Part shown: positions 18,998 through 28,333 of the stretch, piece by piece | Layout of the letters: each line of letters begins with the position of its first letter | How positions within the stretch are numbered: position 1 is the first letter of the stretch | Source of the DNA: Stomoxys calcitrans | Lineage: Eukaryota > Arthropoda > Insecta > Diptera > Muscidae | Length of the DNA stretch: 64,000 nt | Direction: 5' to 3' | Assembly (NCBI RefSeq): GCF_963082655.1 | Contig: NC_081553.1 | Coordinates: 150,839,990 to 150,903,989 of the forward strand | Made by a program: the position numbers and the translations under genes | Notes under the pieces: model-generated | Databases searched by the model: none | Told to the model about the DNA's origin: nothing | The model's input: the letters and a program-made list of their open reading frames with translations, nothing else

Positions 18998-19864
18998 GTG
19001 AGTAGGCTTAGAATGGACTCCAAAGACCTAATAGCTACGATGGTGATATTAGGCTGTAGCATGTTGTCTGCTACTGAAACCTCCACAGGTGGAGCGGCTG
19101 CTCCAGGCTCCACTAGCCGACAGACGACTGGTCAGCAGGGGCTTTTGACGAAGACACCTGGTTCGAGACTAAAGGACAAGCCCGACAAACCAACACGCTC
19201 TTTAAGAGGTTGGAATAATAAAATGCGCATCGCTCTCAGATTAATTGAGAGGCTTGGTGCGAATAATTCTAAGACTCTCATTGATAGGGAGAGAGATTCC
19301 CTAAATTGGGCTCGGAAACTCGCTGCACAGTCTACCCAAAAGACTACACGTCTAGATTCGGAAACTTCACCGCAGTCAACCAAAAGGCTGATAGTAAGAT
19401 TGGTCCAAGAATCTTTTGCTAATGTCGCAAGGGACAATTTGGTGATGGCAGTTGTCGACAAGGGAGAAGAACAGGGCTGCATACCTAGGAATAATACCAT
19501 GGAGTGGGATAGTCAGTGGGATAGACTATCATCAGTATACTCCGATGTCCTTGCGGAATTTCCTGGGTATTCTCCAGTTTGTGACGATGCAGGCTGGTAT
19601 GGAGGTCGATACATACTCGGCGATCAACGCTCAATTGAAATGTATCGCTGTGCGCTAAAAAAGATTGGTGAGGTCTGGCCAGGTGCAGCACTACATTTAG
19701 GAAGATATATTAGAGCAATGGATACTATGATGACTAAGGGAATGAGGCTGATGTTGCCGGAGACATTATTCATACTAAACTCTGGTTGTCAACAAGTTGA
19801 AACTGAAGGTCTATTAAAGCGGTGGGGTTGGGCAATCAGGAGACGACTCAGCAGTTGTTGCTGA
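18998..19864 (+). CDS. LINE A ORF1 protein (288 aa, open)
   Basis: The longest open frame in the window and the only intact one of the element. N-terminal ~70 residues are Ser/Thr/Gly-rich and basic; the middle (N-K-M-R-I-A-L-R-L-I-E-R-L-G and E-R-D-S-L-N-W-A-R-K-L-A) is predicted helical; the C-terminal half has a globular look with G-W-Y-G-G-R-Y-I-L-G-D-Q-R-S-I-E-M and E-V-W-P-G-A. LOA-type ORF1 proteins bind element RNA; the 'W....R..GD..SI......L...GE.WPGA' pattern resembles a domain found in fly retrotransposon ORF1s (possibly DUF4780, from memory). No zinc knuckle is visible. The ATG matches the start region shared with the element at 6961. Confidence 0.6.
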   Translation: MSRLRMDSKDLIATMVILGCSMLSATETSTGGAAAPGSTSRQTTGQQGLLTKTPGSRLKDKPDKPTRSLRGWNNKMRIALRLIERLGANNSKTLIDRERDSLNWARKLAAQSTQKTTRLDSETSPQSTKRLIVRLVQESFANVARDNLVMAVVDKGEEQGCIPRNNTMEWDSQWDRLSSVYSDVLAEFPGYSPVCDDAGWYGGRYILGDQRSIEMYRCALKKIGEVWPGAALHLGRYIRAMDTMMTKGMRLMLPETLFILNSGCQQVETEGLLKRWGWAIRRRLSSCC

Positions 19865-20219
19865 ACACTTGCCTGAGAAACTAACGACCACATCGCTAAA
19901 GTCTGGCGGATTGCAGGAGACTGAAAATGCCCTTGCCACAATCGAGACGGGCATCGAAACGGGCCCGACAAGCCCTTTGTGAGTGGGTCACAAAGTTGGA
20001 CTGGACTCAAAGTACGCGCCAGCGGGGAAGCAGGGAACTCAGAAAGTACTTCGACGGCAGCAGTTAGTGAAGAATCGAAGGAGATATCGTCCACACCGCA
20101 AGTGGCCAGTATCCTGAGTAAGAGTGGTTCCACAGCTTTCTCACCTACTCCTTGATGCGTTTGGAAGGTCTTCATGACAAGTTCTTAAGAATATTGTTAG
20201 GATGAACTCCTGGTGGATT

Positions 20220-20860
20220 CAGAAAACGAGGCTAACACAACAGTGGTGGAAGTTCTGAATCCTGACTATGGTCCGGTTTCTACAGATAATACATACAGAT
20301 ACAGCCGCTTCGGCAGCACTAAAGGTCCTCCTAATGGCTAGGTTTGACGTGGTTCTTATCCAGGAACCATGGGTGTGTGGAGTAATGGTACGTGGACTAA
20401 GAATTCCGGATTTAAACTTCTGAAGGGTACGGGATATGGGAAACACAGAGCCTGTATTCTTGCAAAGGGTAGTCTAAATGTTTTTCTTCTTCCGTCGCTA
20501 AGCACTGAAGATTAAGTAGTAAACAGCCTCAGAGATGCCGCCTTCAAACCTTATGTCGCTGGTTGAAGTTCCCCCATTGTAGGAAATAATGCTAATGCAC
20601 ATCACCAGATATGGGGAAGTTCGGGTCTCAACGAAAGGGGTGAGCTGCTTATCAAATATAATATAAGTTGTAATCTGGCGATTTGTCATAAAGGGGATAA
20701 ACTGACCTTTATTAGTAGGAACAGGCAGGAGGTACTAGATATTACCTTTGTATAGGAAGATATAAGTGGAAGAATATGCGACTGGGAAGCGTTGGATGAC
20801 CACAGCTTCTCTGATCATCGTTATATTAGTTTTAGCCGTGGCTAAACAGAAGAAAGCGGT
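20220..20860 (+). pseudogene. LINE A endonuclease domain (APE type), degenerate
   Basis: Pieces in different frames: R-F-D-V-V-L-I-Q-E-P-W-V at about 20341-20376 (catalytic Glu in Q-E-P intact), G-Y-G-K-H-R-A-C-I-L-A, then N-A-N-A-H-H-Q-I-W-G-S-S at about 20588-20625, where the family motif G-D-F-N-A-H-H has lost its Asp, then the R-Q-E-V-L-D-I-T block and S-F-S-D-H-R-Y-I at about 20805-20828 (catalytic S-D-H intact). The apurinic-like endonuclease nicks target DNA to prime reverse transcription. Stops in every frame make it inactive. Confidence 0.75.
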
Positions 20861-20941
20861 TTAGGATAAATTTCGGCACAATTTTTCTGCACGTCTTTCC
20901 TATCTAGAATAGAAGTGTAAACTACAGATGATATAGACATA

Positions 20942-21247
20942 GTGCTCAAGCAGATCACGAAGGACCTGAATGACTCGGTTGTGTCACCATGCCCTAGTGC
21001 CAAGCCAAGGGGCAAACAGCGACCGCCATGGTGGACCCCAGAGCTGATTGGTCTAAGGAAGGAATGCAGAAAACTCTCCACAAGAGCACCACACGATTGG
21101 GACATCTATAGGGCTGAGCTAAGAAAATATAAGGGCAAGCTTAGAAAGGCTCAGAACAAATCCTGGGTAGAATTGTGCAGCTCCGTGGAGGATACATCGG
21201 AGGCCTCTAGGCTAAGGAAGATTCTGTCCTCGAGATATATCCAGTAG
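20942..21247 (+). pseudogene. LINE A endonuclease-RT linker
   Basis: A 101-codon frame with R-P-P-W-W-T-P-E-L-I-G-L-R-K-E-C-R-K-L, the 'PWW...L..LR...R' motif typical of the linker before RT in LOA/R1/I LINEs, and Y-R-A-E-L-R-K-Y-K further on. Ends at a TAG at 21245-21247 that replaces the continuing reading frame (S-E-N-V-W). The methionine is internal. Confidence 0.65.
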
Positions 21248-21265
21248 TCAGAGAATGTATGGACA

Positions 21266-22590
21266 ATGTCTAGTGAGGAAACACTAGAACTACTCGTTTA
21301 TACACATTTTCTGGAAAATTCTCCAACCGACAACGTGGCGGAAGAAGAGGTCACTAATTCGTCGGAGGGCGATAAGAAGTCGACTCCTTTAAGTCGCCAG
21401 GCCCCTATGATGTATCACCGGTTGAATTACAAGCTGTGTCTGATCGACTGGTTCTCTGGCTTCGGGAGATATACTCTGCTTGTATCAGAATGTCATATAT
21501 ACCTGTGGGATGGATGGACACGAAGGTAATTTTCATTCCGAAAGCAGGAAAACTCTACCACACGAAGGCGAAAGATTTTCGTCCTATTAGTCTGTCATCC
21601 TTTATGCTAAAGACTCTTGAGGGGTTGATAGAGACATATCTTAGGGCAAAGATCGCTGGAGATCGGTCGCGGCAGCAGCATTCATATATTAAAAGCAAAT
21701 CCACTGAAGCAGCCCTACACGACTTAGTCGGCTATATAGAGGGTTCTCTCGCTGTCAAGCAATGTACAATGGTTGCATTTCTTGATATTGAAGGTGCTTT
21801 CAATAATGTAAAACCGACGTCAATCATGAAGGAGTTGGAGTTTCTAGTCATCCACTCCGTAAGAAATTTTATTAATAACTTACTTACAAAAGATGCATTA
21901 CGGCAGGCTTGAGATCTGTGGATCTATGGATGGGTCAGCAGAGAAACTCCTCAAGGACGTGTACTGTCTCCCCTACTTTGGAATATAGCCATTAACAATT
22001 TATTATTGTCTCTGGAAGAATAAGGCGTAAAAGTGGTTGTGTATGCTGATGACGTGGCAATTTCGGCTAGGAGAAAGTTTCCCAGCACTCTAAGAGATAT
22101 ACTTCAGGAAGTTTTACGTGCAACAGCAAAGTGGGCTACCGAAAGTGGTCTGGGTATAAATCCGTGCAAAACAAAAGTAGTTCTTTTCAGAAGGAGATCA
22201 AGTTGCCTACAGTGGAATCTGTCTCCTTGGGTGGAGAGAATGTTCCATTTACAGAAAGCGCAAAATACCTAGGTGCTTTGCTGGACAGGAAACTACACCC
22301 GCAGGAGAGCCATGGGCAAAAGTTGAGGATTTAGACCGCGTGTCATGCATTGGGTATATACTGCAGTAATCAGACCTATTATGCTATATGGTGTTGCGGC
22401 CTGGAGGACGGCGCTTCAAAAATCCACCTACTGCTCAATACTTAACCGGATCGAAAGGAAGGCTTGTTTGTGCATCACAATTGCACTGAGGACGACACCA
22501 TTTGATGCACTGAATTTATTGCTACGTCTTATGCCTCTGGACATTGTTGCTACCCAAATTGCAGCGACCACTGTCGTGAGGTAAGGGAAG
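21266..22590 (+). pseudogene. LINE A reverse transcriptase, degenerate
   Basis: Fingers: F-I-P-K-A-G-K and D-F-R-P-I-S-L-S-S-F at 21532-21603; the helix block Q-H-S-Y-I-K-S-K-S-T-E at about 21677; motif A A-F-L-D-I-E-G-A-F-N-N-V at about 21775-21810 (Asp kept); motif B region T-P-Q-G-R/V-L-S-P near 21950; motif C V-V-Y-A-D-D-V-A-I at about 22036-22062 (both Asp kept). Thumb: Y-T-A-V-I-R-P-I-M-L-Y-G at about 22357-22392. Frames change near 21530, 21910, 22020 and 22200 with several stops. This enzyme would copy the element RNA at the nicked target. Confidence 0.8.
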
Positions 22591-22671
22591 CTTTCTCATT
22601 GGTCATGTGGCGGCTACGGACACTGTGCTATCCTTGATCTTGTCGGGTCCCGTTTTGATGTTCCAGGCAGT

Positions 22672-23175
22672 GTGGATTACTCCCTACCTAAGCCGCTGTT
22701 TGAAAGAAATTACTTTACCACTATTCCTGATAGAATCGATTGGAACTACGATATCCCTGGTAACAGAAGTTACATAGACTTCTATACGGATTGTTCCAAA
22801 CTAAACGATCAGGTGGACTTTGGAGTGTACTCTAAAGATCTAGAACTGGTCATATCAAAGAGGTTACCCGACCGCTGCAGTGTGTATCAAGCAGATATCC
22901 TTGCAATTAAGGAAGTGGTGGAATGGCTACGATATAATGTCGTTACGATGATTGGAATAAATATCCTCTCAGACAGCCAGGCAGCTATTAAATCCCCTGA
23001 GAACATATTTCTGAACAACACCGCCCTCAACTGTCGCAGATCTCTCAACGAGATGGCTGAACACTTCAAATTTCATCTGTACTGGGTGCCGGGCCACAGA
23101 GATATCCCAGGGAATTCTAAAGCAGGCGAACTTGCGAGACTAGGAACTACCTGGAATCTTTGGGTATGCCTCTAG
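22672..23175 (+). pseudogene. LINE A RNase H domain, active site damaged
   Basis: A 167-codon frame. The four acidic residues of RNase HI can be followed: first Asp kept in F-Y-T-D-C-S-K (D40; usual T-D-G-S), Glu replaced by Asp in V-Y-Q-A-D-I-L-A-I (usual Q-A-E), third Asp kept in S-D-S-Q-A-A-I, and the last Asp replaced by Gly in G-N-S-K-A-G-E-L-A-R (usual A-D-E-L-A). W-V-P-G-H-R-D-I-P-G-N is intact. The enzyme removes RNA from the hybrid after reverse transcription. With two catalytic positions altered it would be inactive. The frame ends at 23173-23175. Confidence 0.8.
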
Positions 23176-23485
23176 CGACATGTAAGCTAAGATTTCAGGA
23201 CCAGGCCCGAAGGGCAACGAATGATACATGGTCACAAAAAGGGAGCTGTGAGCATTCCAAAACTATGTGGCCTCATCTAGACTTAAAGAGGTCTACTGCG
23301 TTGCTCTCATTGGCAAGAACAGACGTCTCAGTTATTGTGTCCTTCATGACAGCTCACAGTCTAATCGGAAAACAATTGACAGACTGAAGGTTGTGAGCAA
23401 CGACTTTTGCACAAGCTGTCGGGACATCGAGGAAGAAGAGACTATAGAATACCATTCTGTGTGTGTGTCCCGCACTAGGAGTTAG
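23160..23485 (+). pseudogene. LINE A C-terminal cysteine tail
   Basis: Two overlapping frames carry the end of the polyprotein: R-F-Q-D-Q-A-R-R then, after a shift near 23370, D-F-C-T-S-C-R-D-I-E-E-E-E-T-I-E-Y-H-S-V-C-V-S. In copy 2 the same segment reads I-E-H-F-C-V-C-V. Spacing C-x2-C then H/C about 10 residues later parallels the LINE B tail. Likely a nucleic-acid-binding finger. Stop TAG at 23483-23485 corresponds to the natural end because 3' UTR follows in all three copies. Confidence 0.6.
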
Positions 23486-23697
23486 AAGGAGTTCCACTTT
23501 AGGTTCTCATTTCTTTGAGAACCTGTCTGATTTAGCGGATTTGAACATTCGTAAGTTATTGGGCTTTTTAAATCGATCTGGATGGTTCAACGGTAGGAAC
23601 TAGAAGACATCTTCCTTCTTCTGTTCCTGTGGTATCACAATGGACAAAAACGTCTGGGTCCGATGGCAGACTGTCGCCTAAACCTAATCTAACCTAA

Positions 23698-24165
23698 AGC
23701 AAAAACTTAAATGAACGAAAGCTGCTGGGATTTTTAGTCACCTACATAGTGCCCACACATCAATGTATAAATTAAAAGGTTTTGTTAGCCAATAAAATGC
23801 ATATATTACTACCCTTAAGGCACTCTCGCTTTCAATACTTACTAAATTTCTGTTTTTAATAAAAAGATAAACTATTTTAATGCAATGCATTTCATTTTTT
23901 CCATGGCCTCTTAGTAAGGGAAGTTCGACAAGAAAACGGAAAATTATCTCTCTCTCTCTCTCTCTCTCTCAAGTTACATAATGTGCACAAATCGTTCTCA
24001 AGCAAGTTTAAGCTTTTTTGATAAGGGTTGAGATATATTAATTCTGCCAGTGATTTAAATATCTACGTTATCTCCTTAACATTATATTCGCAATTTCCCT
24101 AGTAAAATCCGTGTTTTTTATAAAATCTAGACCTGCATTCTAGAGCTTTTTGCAGCGATTCTTGT
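23698..24165. other. Spacer between LINE A and LINE E
   Basis: AT-rich, with only the (TC)12 run. The first 12 bases (AAAGCAAAAACT) are nearly repeated at 18791-18803 near the left edge of LINE A. Confidence 0.4.
23947..23970. repeat. (TC)12 microsatellite
   Basis: Perfect TC dinucleotide run of 24 bases. Confidence 0.9.
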
Positions 24166-24198
24166 TTGTTTGCTTAAACCAATCCATCTATCGAGCTA

Positions 24199-24420
24199 TT
24201 ATTCATACTGCTCCACTCTTTCTCTGTCATTCTTTTCTGTTTTCTCTGAACCATTATGCTGGTTAGCTTGTTCGATCTTTGTCTTTTTATATTTAAATAA
24301 AGTATTAGAAATATACCTCATATGGATTCTTAGTGCGTATAAATGGCTTTCTTCTAAGTCTGTTTCCAAAAAAAATGCATAATTTGGGGTTGAATCTGGT
24401 AATTTAAGAACTATTTTCAA
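24199..24420 (-). pseudogene. LINE E RT C-terminal fragment
   Basis: A 73-codon frame: K-L-P-D-S-T-P-N-Y-A-F-F-L-E-T-D-L-E-E near residue 6, then I-H-M-R-Y-I. The 'LP..TPNY.L.LET' pattern is the conserved C-terminal part of several LINE polyproteins, after the thumb. It follows directly on minus-strand sequence G-L-R-I-L-K-K-S-K. The first methionine is internal. Confidence 0.6.
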
Positions 24421-24448
24421 GAAACAACACTGACATTTTTCGACTTCT

Positions 24449-24706
24449 TTAAAATGCGTAAACCCCAGACCGGTTCTGAATAAAAGAACAATTTTTCCTG
24501 TTGGGATAGTCGGAATACCATGATTTTAGACTTCTCCGATTCTCCGAAAATTGCAATTTTTTACAATATTCCTCTAACTTTAAAATCATTTTTTGCAGGG
24601 TCTGGTAGATTATAAATATTGTCCGCCGTGGAGTCATTTTTCCGAAATCCCTCATTGCCAGTCTTTCGTTTAGTACACCCATAAAGATTTTAGTTACAGA
24701 AATCAT
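24449..24706 (-). pseudogene. LINE E RT fragment with palm deletion
   Basis: Starts within the finger helix (K-I-F-M-G-V-L-N-E-R-L), where LINE RTs read A-K-I-F/Y...L..RL. The following G-F-R-K-N-D-S-T-A-D-N-I is in the neighbouring frame because of a one-base shift. The sequence then passes directly to the post-catalytic K-S-K-I-M-V-F. The D-x-K-A-F-D and Y-A-D-D motifs are not present. Non-functional. Confidence 0.6.
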
Positions 24707-26275
24707 AATTTATATATCTCTATTGTTAAATGCATCATCTGGGCAACCTTTTTTAAGGATAGGGAATACAATTGTCCTCTGGAATTCTTCATCAATTTTT
24801 CCCTTAGTGCAGAATTTGTTGTATATTGTCGCAAGTTGTGCTAAAAATTGATCTGATGCATTTGAATAGAATTTCTGTCTTTGCCCGGCGCCTTTTTTGG
24901 TTTATATTTAGCTAAGATATGCTTGTCCAGTGGAATCTATCGTTAAACACTTGTTTGTGGTACATAGCGCTGTACTTTGTCTTATTCGGCTGTCGATGCA
25001 ACGATTTTATTTGTCATGACTTTGAGACATTTTATATTATTGTTCATTAAATGAGTGTTTAGGTTAGTGGTGAGCTCATCCTTATATTGAGCTTTGTCAA
25101 TGCATCTCGCGTATGTGAAGTTTCCATCCTCGTCTCCTAATGTTTGGTCGTTTAGAAGTACCAGGTTTTGTTCTTTGAACGAATCTTTACAATATGTTGT
25201 TGCAGCTCCCTAATTCTTACGTTCGATTTCGTATTCAGTCTGCACTTCTTATGGAAAGTGACACTATCAACATTTTATTCTAATCTATAAGCCTGGCTAA
25301 ATATAAATTCGTGTTTTATGCCGGTTTGGGATAAAGATTTTGTCACACGTACTCAGGGAAATATTTTTCGGTTTAATTTCTGTTTTGGACTGTAATATGT
25401 GTATCTGCAAGGATAATCATTTCAAACTCCTTAGTATAGTTAAAAAAATTGGGGAACAAATATTTAAGTGATACTCCGTTTACATAGTCTGATAAAATCA
25501 TAAGTTGCATATAATTATGATTTTAATTCGAGCTGTTTTTTCTTCGACGACTTCTAATTTTTTTAAATCGATTTGATTGTTGTAAAATGCAGACTTTAGT
25601 TCAATTCCATATAATTCTTTTAATACGTTTTCGCCGTCTTCACGCCTAGACATTAGCTTTCTTTCCCTGCTCCAAGAATGGACTTTCTGGCGAGTGGCAT
25701 AGCAATTTTGTTTCTCTGCCTTCTGCGGTTCAAATCTCTCTCAGTTGAAACTGCAGACCCTGCTAAGGCTTTAGAATTTCTTAGAAACTCTAATAACGCA
25801 CTTTTATTCGGGAATTCGGCTATTACAGTTTGTACTCCATTACGCTAGTAAGGGGTTCTTGCGGAAGCTATAGAGGGATTAATGTTTAGTTGGTCATTAC
25901 AGATTTTCTAGGCAGTATCCAAAGCAGGTTTATCGCTTGGGATATTTTTAAATACCAGACTTGTACTTTAGATTTCTTGATTTAATTGGACATTTCTTGC
26001 TTTAATTGACAATTTCTGTAGTTGCGTAAGATATAGCGACTTTAACATCTTCCATATCTAGTCTAGGGACAAATTCTTAATCTTTTCTTTAAAAAGGTTA
26101 TTCATAGTGAACTTTATAACCTCCATCAGGTCCCTGATGTCCATACTACCGACAAGTTTCTTTGTCGTATTATTATTTTCGGGTGATGTTTCGCCTATCT
26201 TACGTTTTGTTTGCTAGGATGTGCTTGTAATTGGTGTGTTAGGCATATCTTGCTTAATGGCGAGTCAAAAACCAT

Positions 26276-26868
26276 GTATTAAAAGAAAAGTTTAAGCTTT
26301 TAGCAAGCACTGTGGTTTACTTTTAGGCGAAAGAAAAAGAAAACTGGTGAATGACTTAGTTGTACTAAAGATAATGTGTCTGTACGTAGTATGACTAGTA
26401 GTGCGATTAGTCCTACATTGCTTCTGCGCTTTGAGGCCAGTTTGTGTTTATGCAATGGTATTCTTTCATGCAAATCTTACAACACCTATTGAACATACTA
26501 CATTGAACCTGTCAAACGTACCAGTTGTTTTTTGCTGTGATAAGCTGAGTATTCGGTACAGCTTTTCAGGCGGAATGTCAAATTCCGGAACGTTAGCTAA
26601 ACATAGGCGGAAAAGTAGTACTCTGCTTTTAGCGAGGAAAATCGCAAAAAACTACTATAGTGGCAAAAATTAAAACTATTGCCGGCATAATTTTTGTTTG
26701 TTTTATTTGTTCGTTTTTCTTTATATATGTGAGGAAAAGTATTTTAAATAGAAAAAAAACAATAAAGAAGCGTGTTTTAGTATGGAAACAAAAACATTGG
26801 ATTGCTGTCAAGTTTCGCTCGCGAAACAATTGAAAATTTCAGCGGCTTTTCCGAAAGTAGAATAAAAT
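26276..26868. other. Spacer between LINE E and LINE C
   Basis: Probably contains the 5' UTR of LINE E on the minus strand. The 90-codon plus-strand frame at 26401-26673 shows no family features. AT-rich and poly-A-rich at 26690-26780. Confidence 0.35.
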
Positions 26869-27044
26869 ACCATGGCAGCCGAATGTACGCACCGGATTGA
26901 CCCGATGGAATCCTCATCGGCTAGGGCTGCCGCCTCAGTGTACGTGTTCGTCTTTTTTCGTCACGGGAGAGGCACATCCCGGAGTGCGTTCTCCGCACGC
27001 TTCTGGTCCGTGCCGGGATTGAAAAGAACTCCGGACTCTGGTTC

Positions 27045-27195
27045 TGTTCGGTTTGCCAGTACCGCCTTCATCATCGGTCGGTGTCGGTGAGGTGTAACCG
27101 GTGCATGGAGTGGGTACATTTCCGATCTTGCTCTGGCCTAACTTCACTACGGGAGTATAGTCATACTGGCTATGTCGCAAGGTGTTGTGCGAAAA
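27045..27195 (+). pseudogene. LINE C PHD-like zinc finger
   Basis: Reading frame C-S-V-C-Q-Y-R-L-H-H-R-S-V-S-V-R-C-N-R-C followed by M-E-W-V-H-F-R-S-C-S-G-L and, about 15 residues on, V-A-R-C-C. The order Cys-x2-Cys, Cys-x2-Cys, x4-His, x3-Cys, then a final Cys-Cys pair fits a C4HC3 PHD-type finger, as found upstream of the endonuclease in some Jockey/CR1-type LINEs. The frame is broken after about 27240 (a TGA in ...R-R-T-M), before the endonuclease begins at 27364. It probably binds nucleic acid or chromatin; function is inferred. Confidence 0.55.
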
Positions 27196-27363
27196 TGGCC
27201 AGCAGTGGGTCACAAGCGTCTCGGCGTCCTCGTCGTCGGACTATGTGACCCCCCCCACCTCCCTTCCCGACCTCTCCCGTACGACAATTTACGCAACGGC
27301 AGCATCCTAGCCCTAACATTGCCAGGCTAGTGCCGGGTATCGTTCCTGCAGTGTGTCGTTCTT

Positions 27364-28237
27364 GCAGTTAAACTACAACGGGCTGCGTGGCAAGATCGAT
27401 GAGATCGTGGACTTTATGAGTCGGAAGAGCATATTGGTCGCAGCGATCCAGGATACAAAGCTGACCAACACCTGCAGCTAGCACAGTTGTCATGGTTACA
27501 ATGTGCTACGTAAGGATCGCTCAAGGAATGGAGGTGGGGGACTGGCCTTCGTTATACACCATTCCGTGCAGTATAGACCAAGCTCGCCTGCGCTTGATGC
27601 TAGTAACCCCTACATGGAATGTATGGGGATAGCAGTCAGGTCTGGTACTGCCGAGATAGAGATATACAACGTGTATATACCGCCGGTTGGCAGCTGTGTC
27701 CCGATTAATGGCCAGGCCTACAGCCCCGACATAAGTGGGTTGCTATCTGGCCATAGTCGTCTGGTTCTGGGGGATTTCAATGCACATCACTCGTCATGGC
27801 ATTCTCCCCTAGGCAACGACCAGCGTGGCATAGCTTTGGCAGAGCAGATAGATAGCTCCACGTTTTGCACGGTGAATGAGGATGCCCCCACTAGGATTAC
27901 GAGGAGGTGCAGCAGCTCGCCAGACATCTCAATTGCATCCCCTGATCTCCTGAGTGACGTATCCTGGCAAGCCGTCATCTCTTTGGGGTCAGACAACCTC
28001 CCCATAATTCTCACCATCGACCGACCACCCGACTTTATAACCTCTGAGCGCCGGACGTTTGTCAATAATAAGAAGGTCGATTGGACTGGCTTCAGAGATT
28101 GGTATACTCTCGCCGCTTCAGTGAACTGCCACCTCCCCGCTAACCCCAGAATCAGCGAGCTGAATCTGGAAATAAACAGGGTTGTCAACGAACATAAGCG
28201 GAATTTGTGGCTGGAACACTTGGAGCAATGTAACTAA
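27364..28237 (+). pseudogene. LINE C endonuclease (APE type)
   Basis: The N-terminus reads L-Q-L-N-Y-N-G-L-R-G-K-I-D-E-I-V then V-A-A-I-Q-D-T-K-L (27440-27466), followed by a stop at 27479-27481 and the open 244-codon frame from 27503: G-G-G-L-A-F-V-I-H-H, I-Y-N-V-Y-I-P-P, L-V-L-G-D-F-N-A-H-H-S-S-W-H (27760-27801), S-S-P-D-I-S-I-A-S and G-S-D-N-L-P-I (27988-28008). Catalytic Glu of Q-E-T is Asp here; D-F-N-A-H is intact; the final S-D-H is S-D-N, so the catalytic His is also lost. The enzyme would nick the target site. Pseudogene. Confidence 0.8.
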
Positions 28238-28333
28238 GGCACCGGTGTAGGCAAACTGTGAGCCACCGTTAAGTCACTCTCGAACCCCGGTAGACGGGAT
28301 GACAGGACCTCAGTCACTTTTGGCGAGATAACC

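Larger units (their letters stand above)
18823..23697 (+). mobile_element. LINE A copy 1: near full-length LOA-type non-LTR retrotransposon
   Basis: About 4.9 kb in the order 5' UTR, ORF1 (18998-19864), endonuclease (about 20250-20850), linker (20942-21247), RT (21390-22590), RNase H (22672-23160), cysteine tail (to about 23485) and 3' UTR ending CCTAATCTAACCT. Presence of RNase H after an RT with D-I-E-G-A-F-N-N-V at motif A and Y-A-D-D at motif C fits the LOA clade. The left edge matches the element start at 6961. ORF2 is broken by many frameshifts and stops, so the copy is inactive. Copies 2 and 3 of the same family (452-1085 and 41836-42366) are 5'-truncated. Confidence 0.85.
24166..26275 (-). 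mobile_element. LINE E: degenerate non-LTR retrotransposon, antisense
   Basis: On the minus strand, from right to left: an ORF1-like region (about 26250-25640; S-D-K-P-A-L-D-T-A, A-E-F-P-N-K-S-A-L-L-E-F-L, then arginine-rich L-N-R-R-R-Q-R-N-K), an eroded endonuclease region (25560-24900), RT fingers with F-Q-R-T-I-V-F-P-I-L-K-K-G at about 24800-24760, the block F-R-K-N-D-S-T-A-D-N-I-Y at about 24640-24600, then a jump (palm deleted) to K-S-K-I-M-V-F-R-L, and the C-terminus L-K-L-P-D-S-T-P-N-Y-A-F-F-L-E-T at 24410-24365. The catalytic palm is missing. Clade not assigned. Many stops. Confidence 0.65.

Noticed and set aside
26401..26673. 90-codon plus-strand frame between LINE E and LINE C
   Set aside because: No recognisable motif; likely chance opening in the 5' region of LINE E read on the wrong strand.
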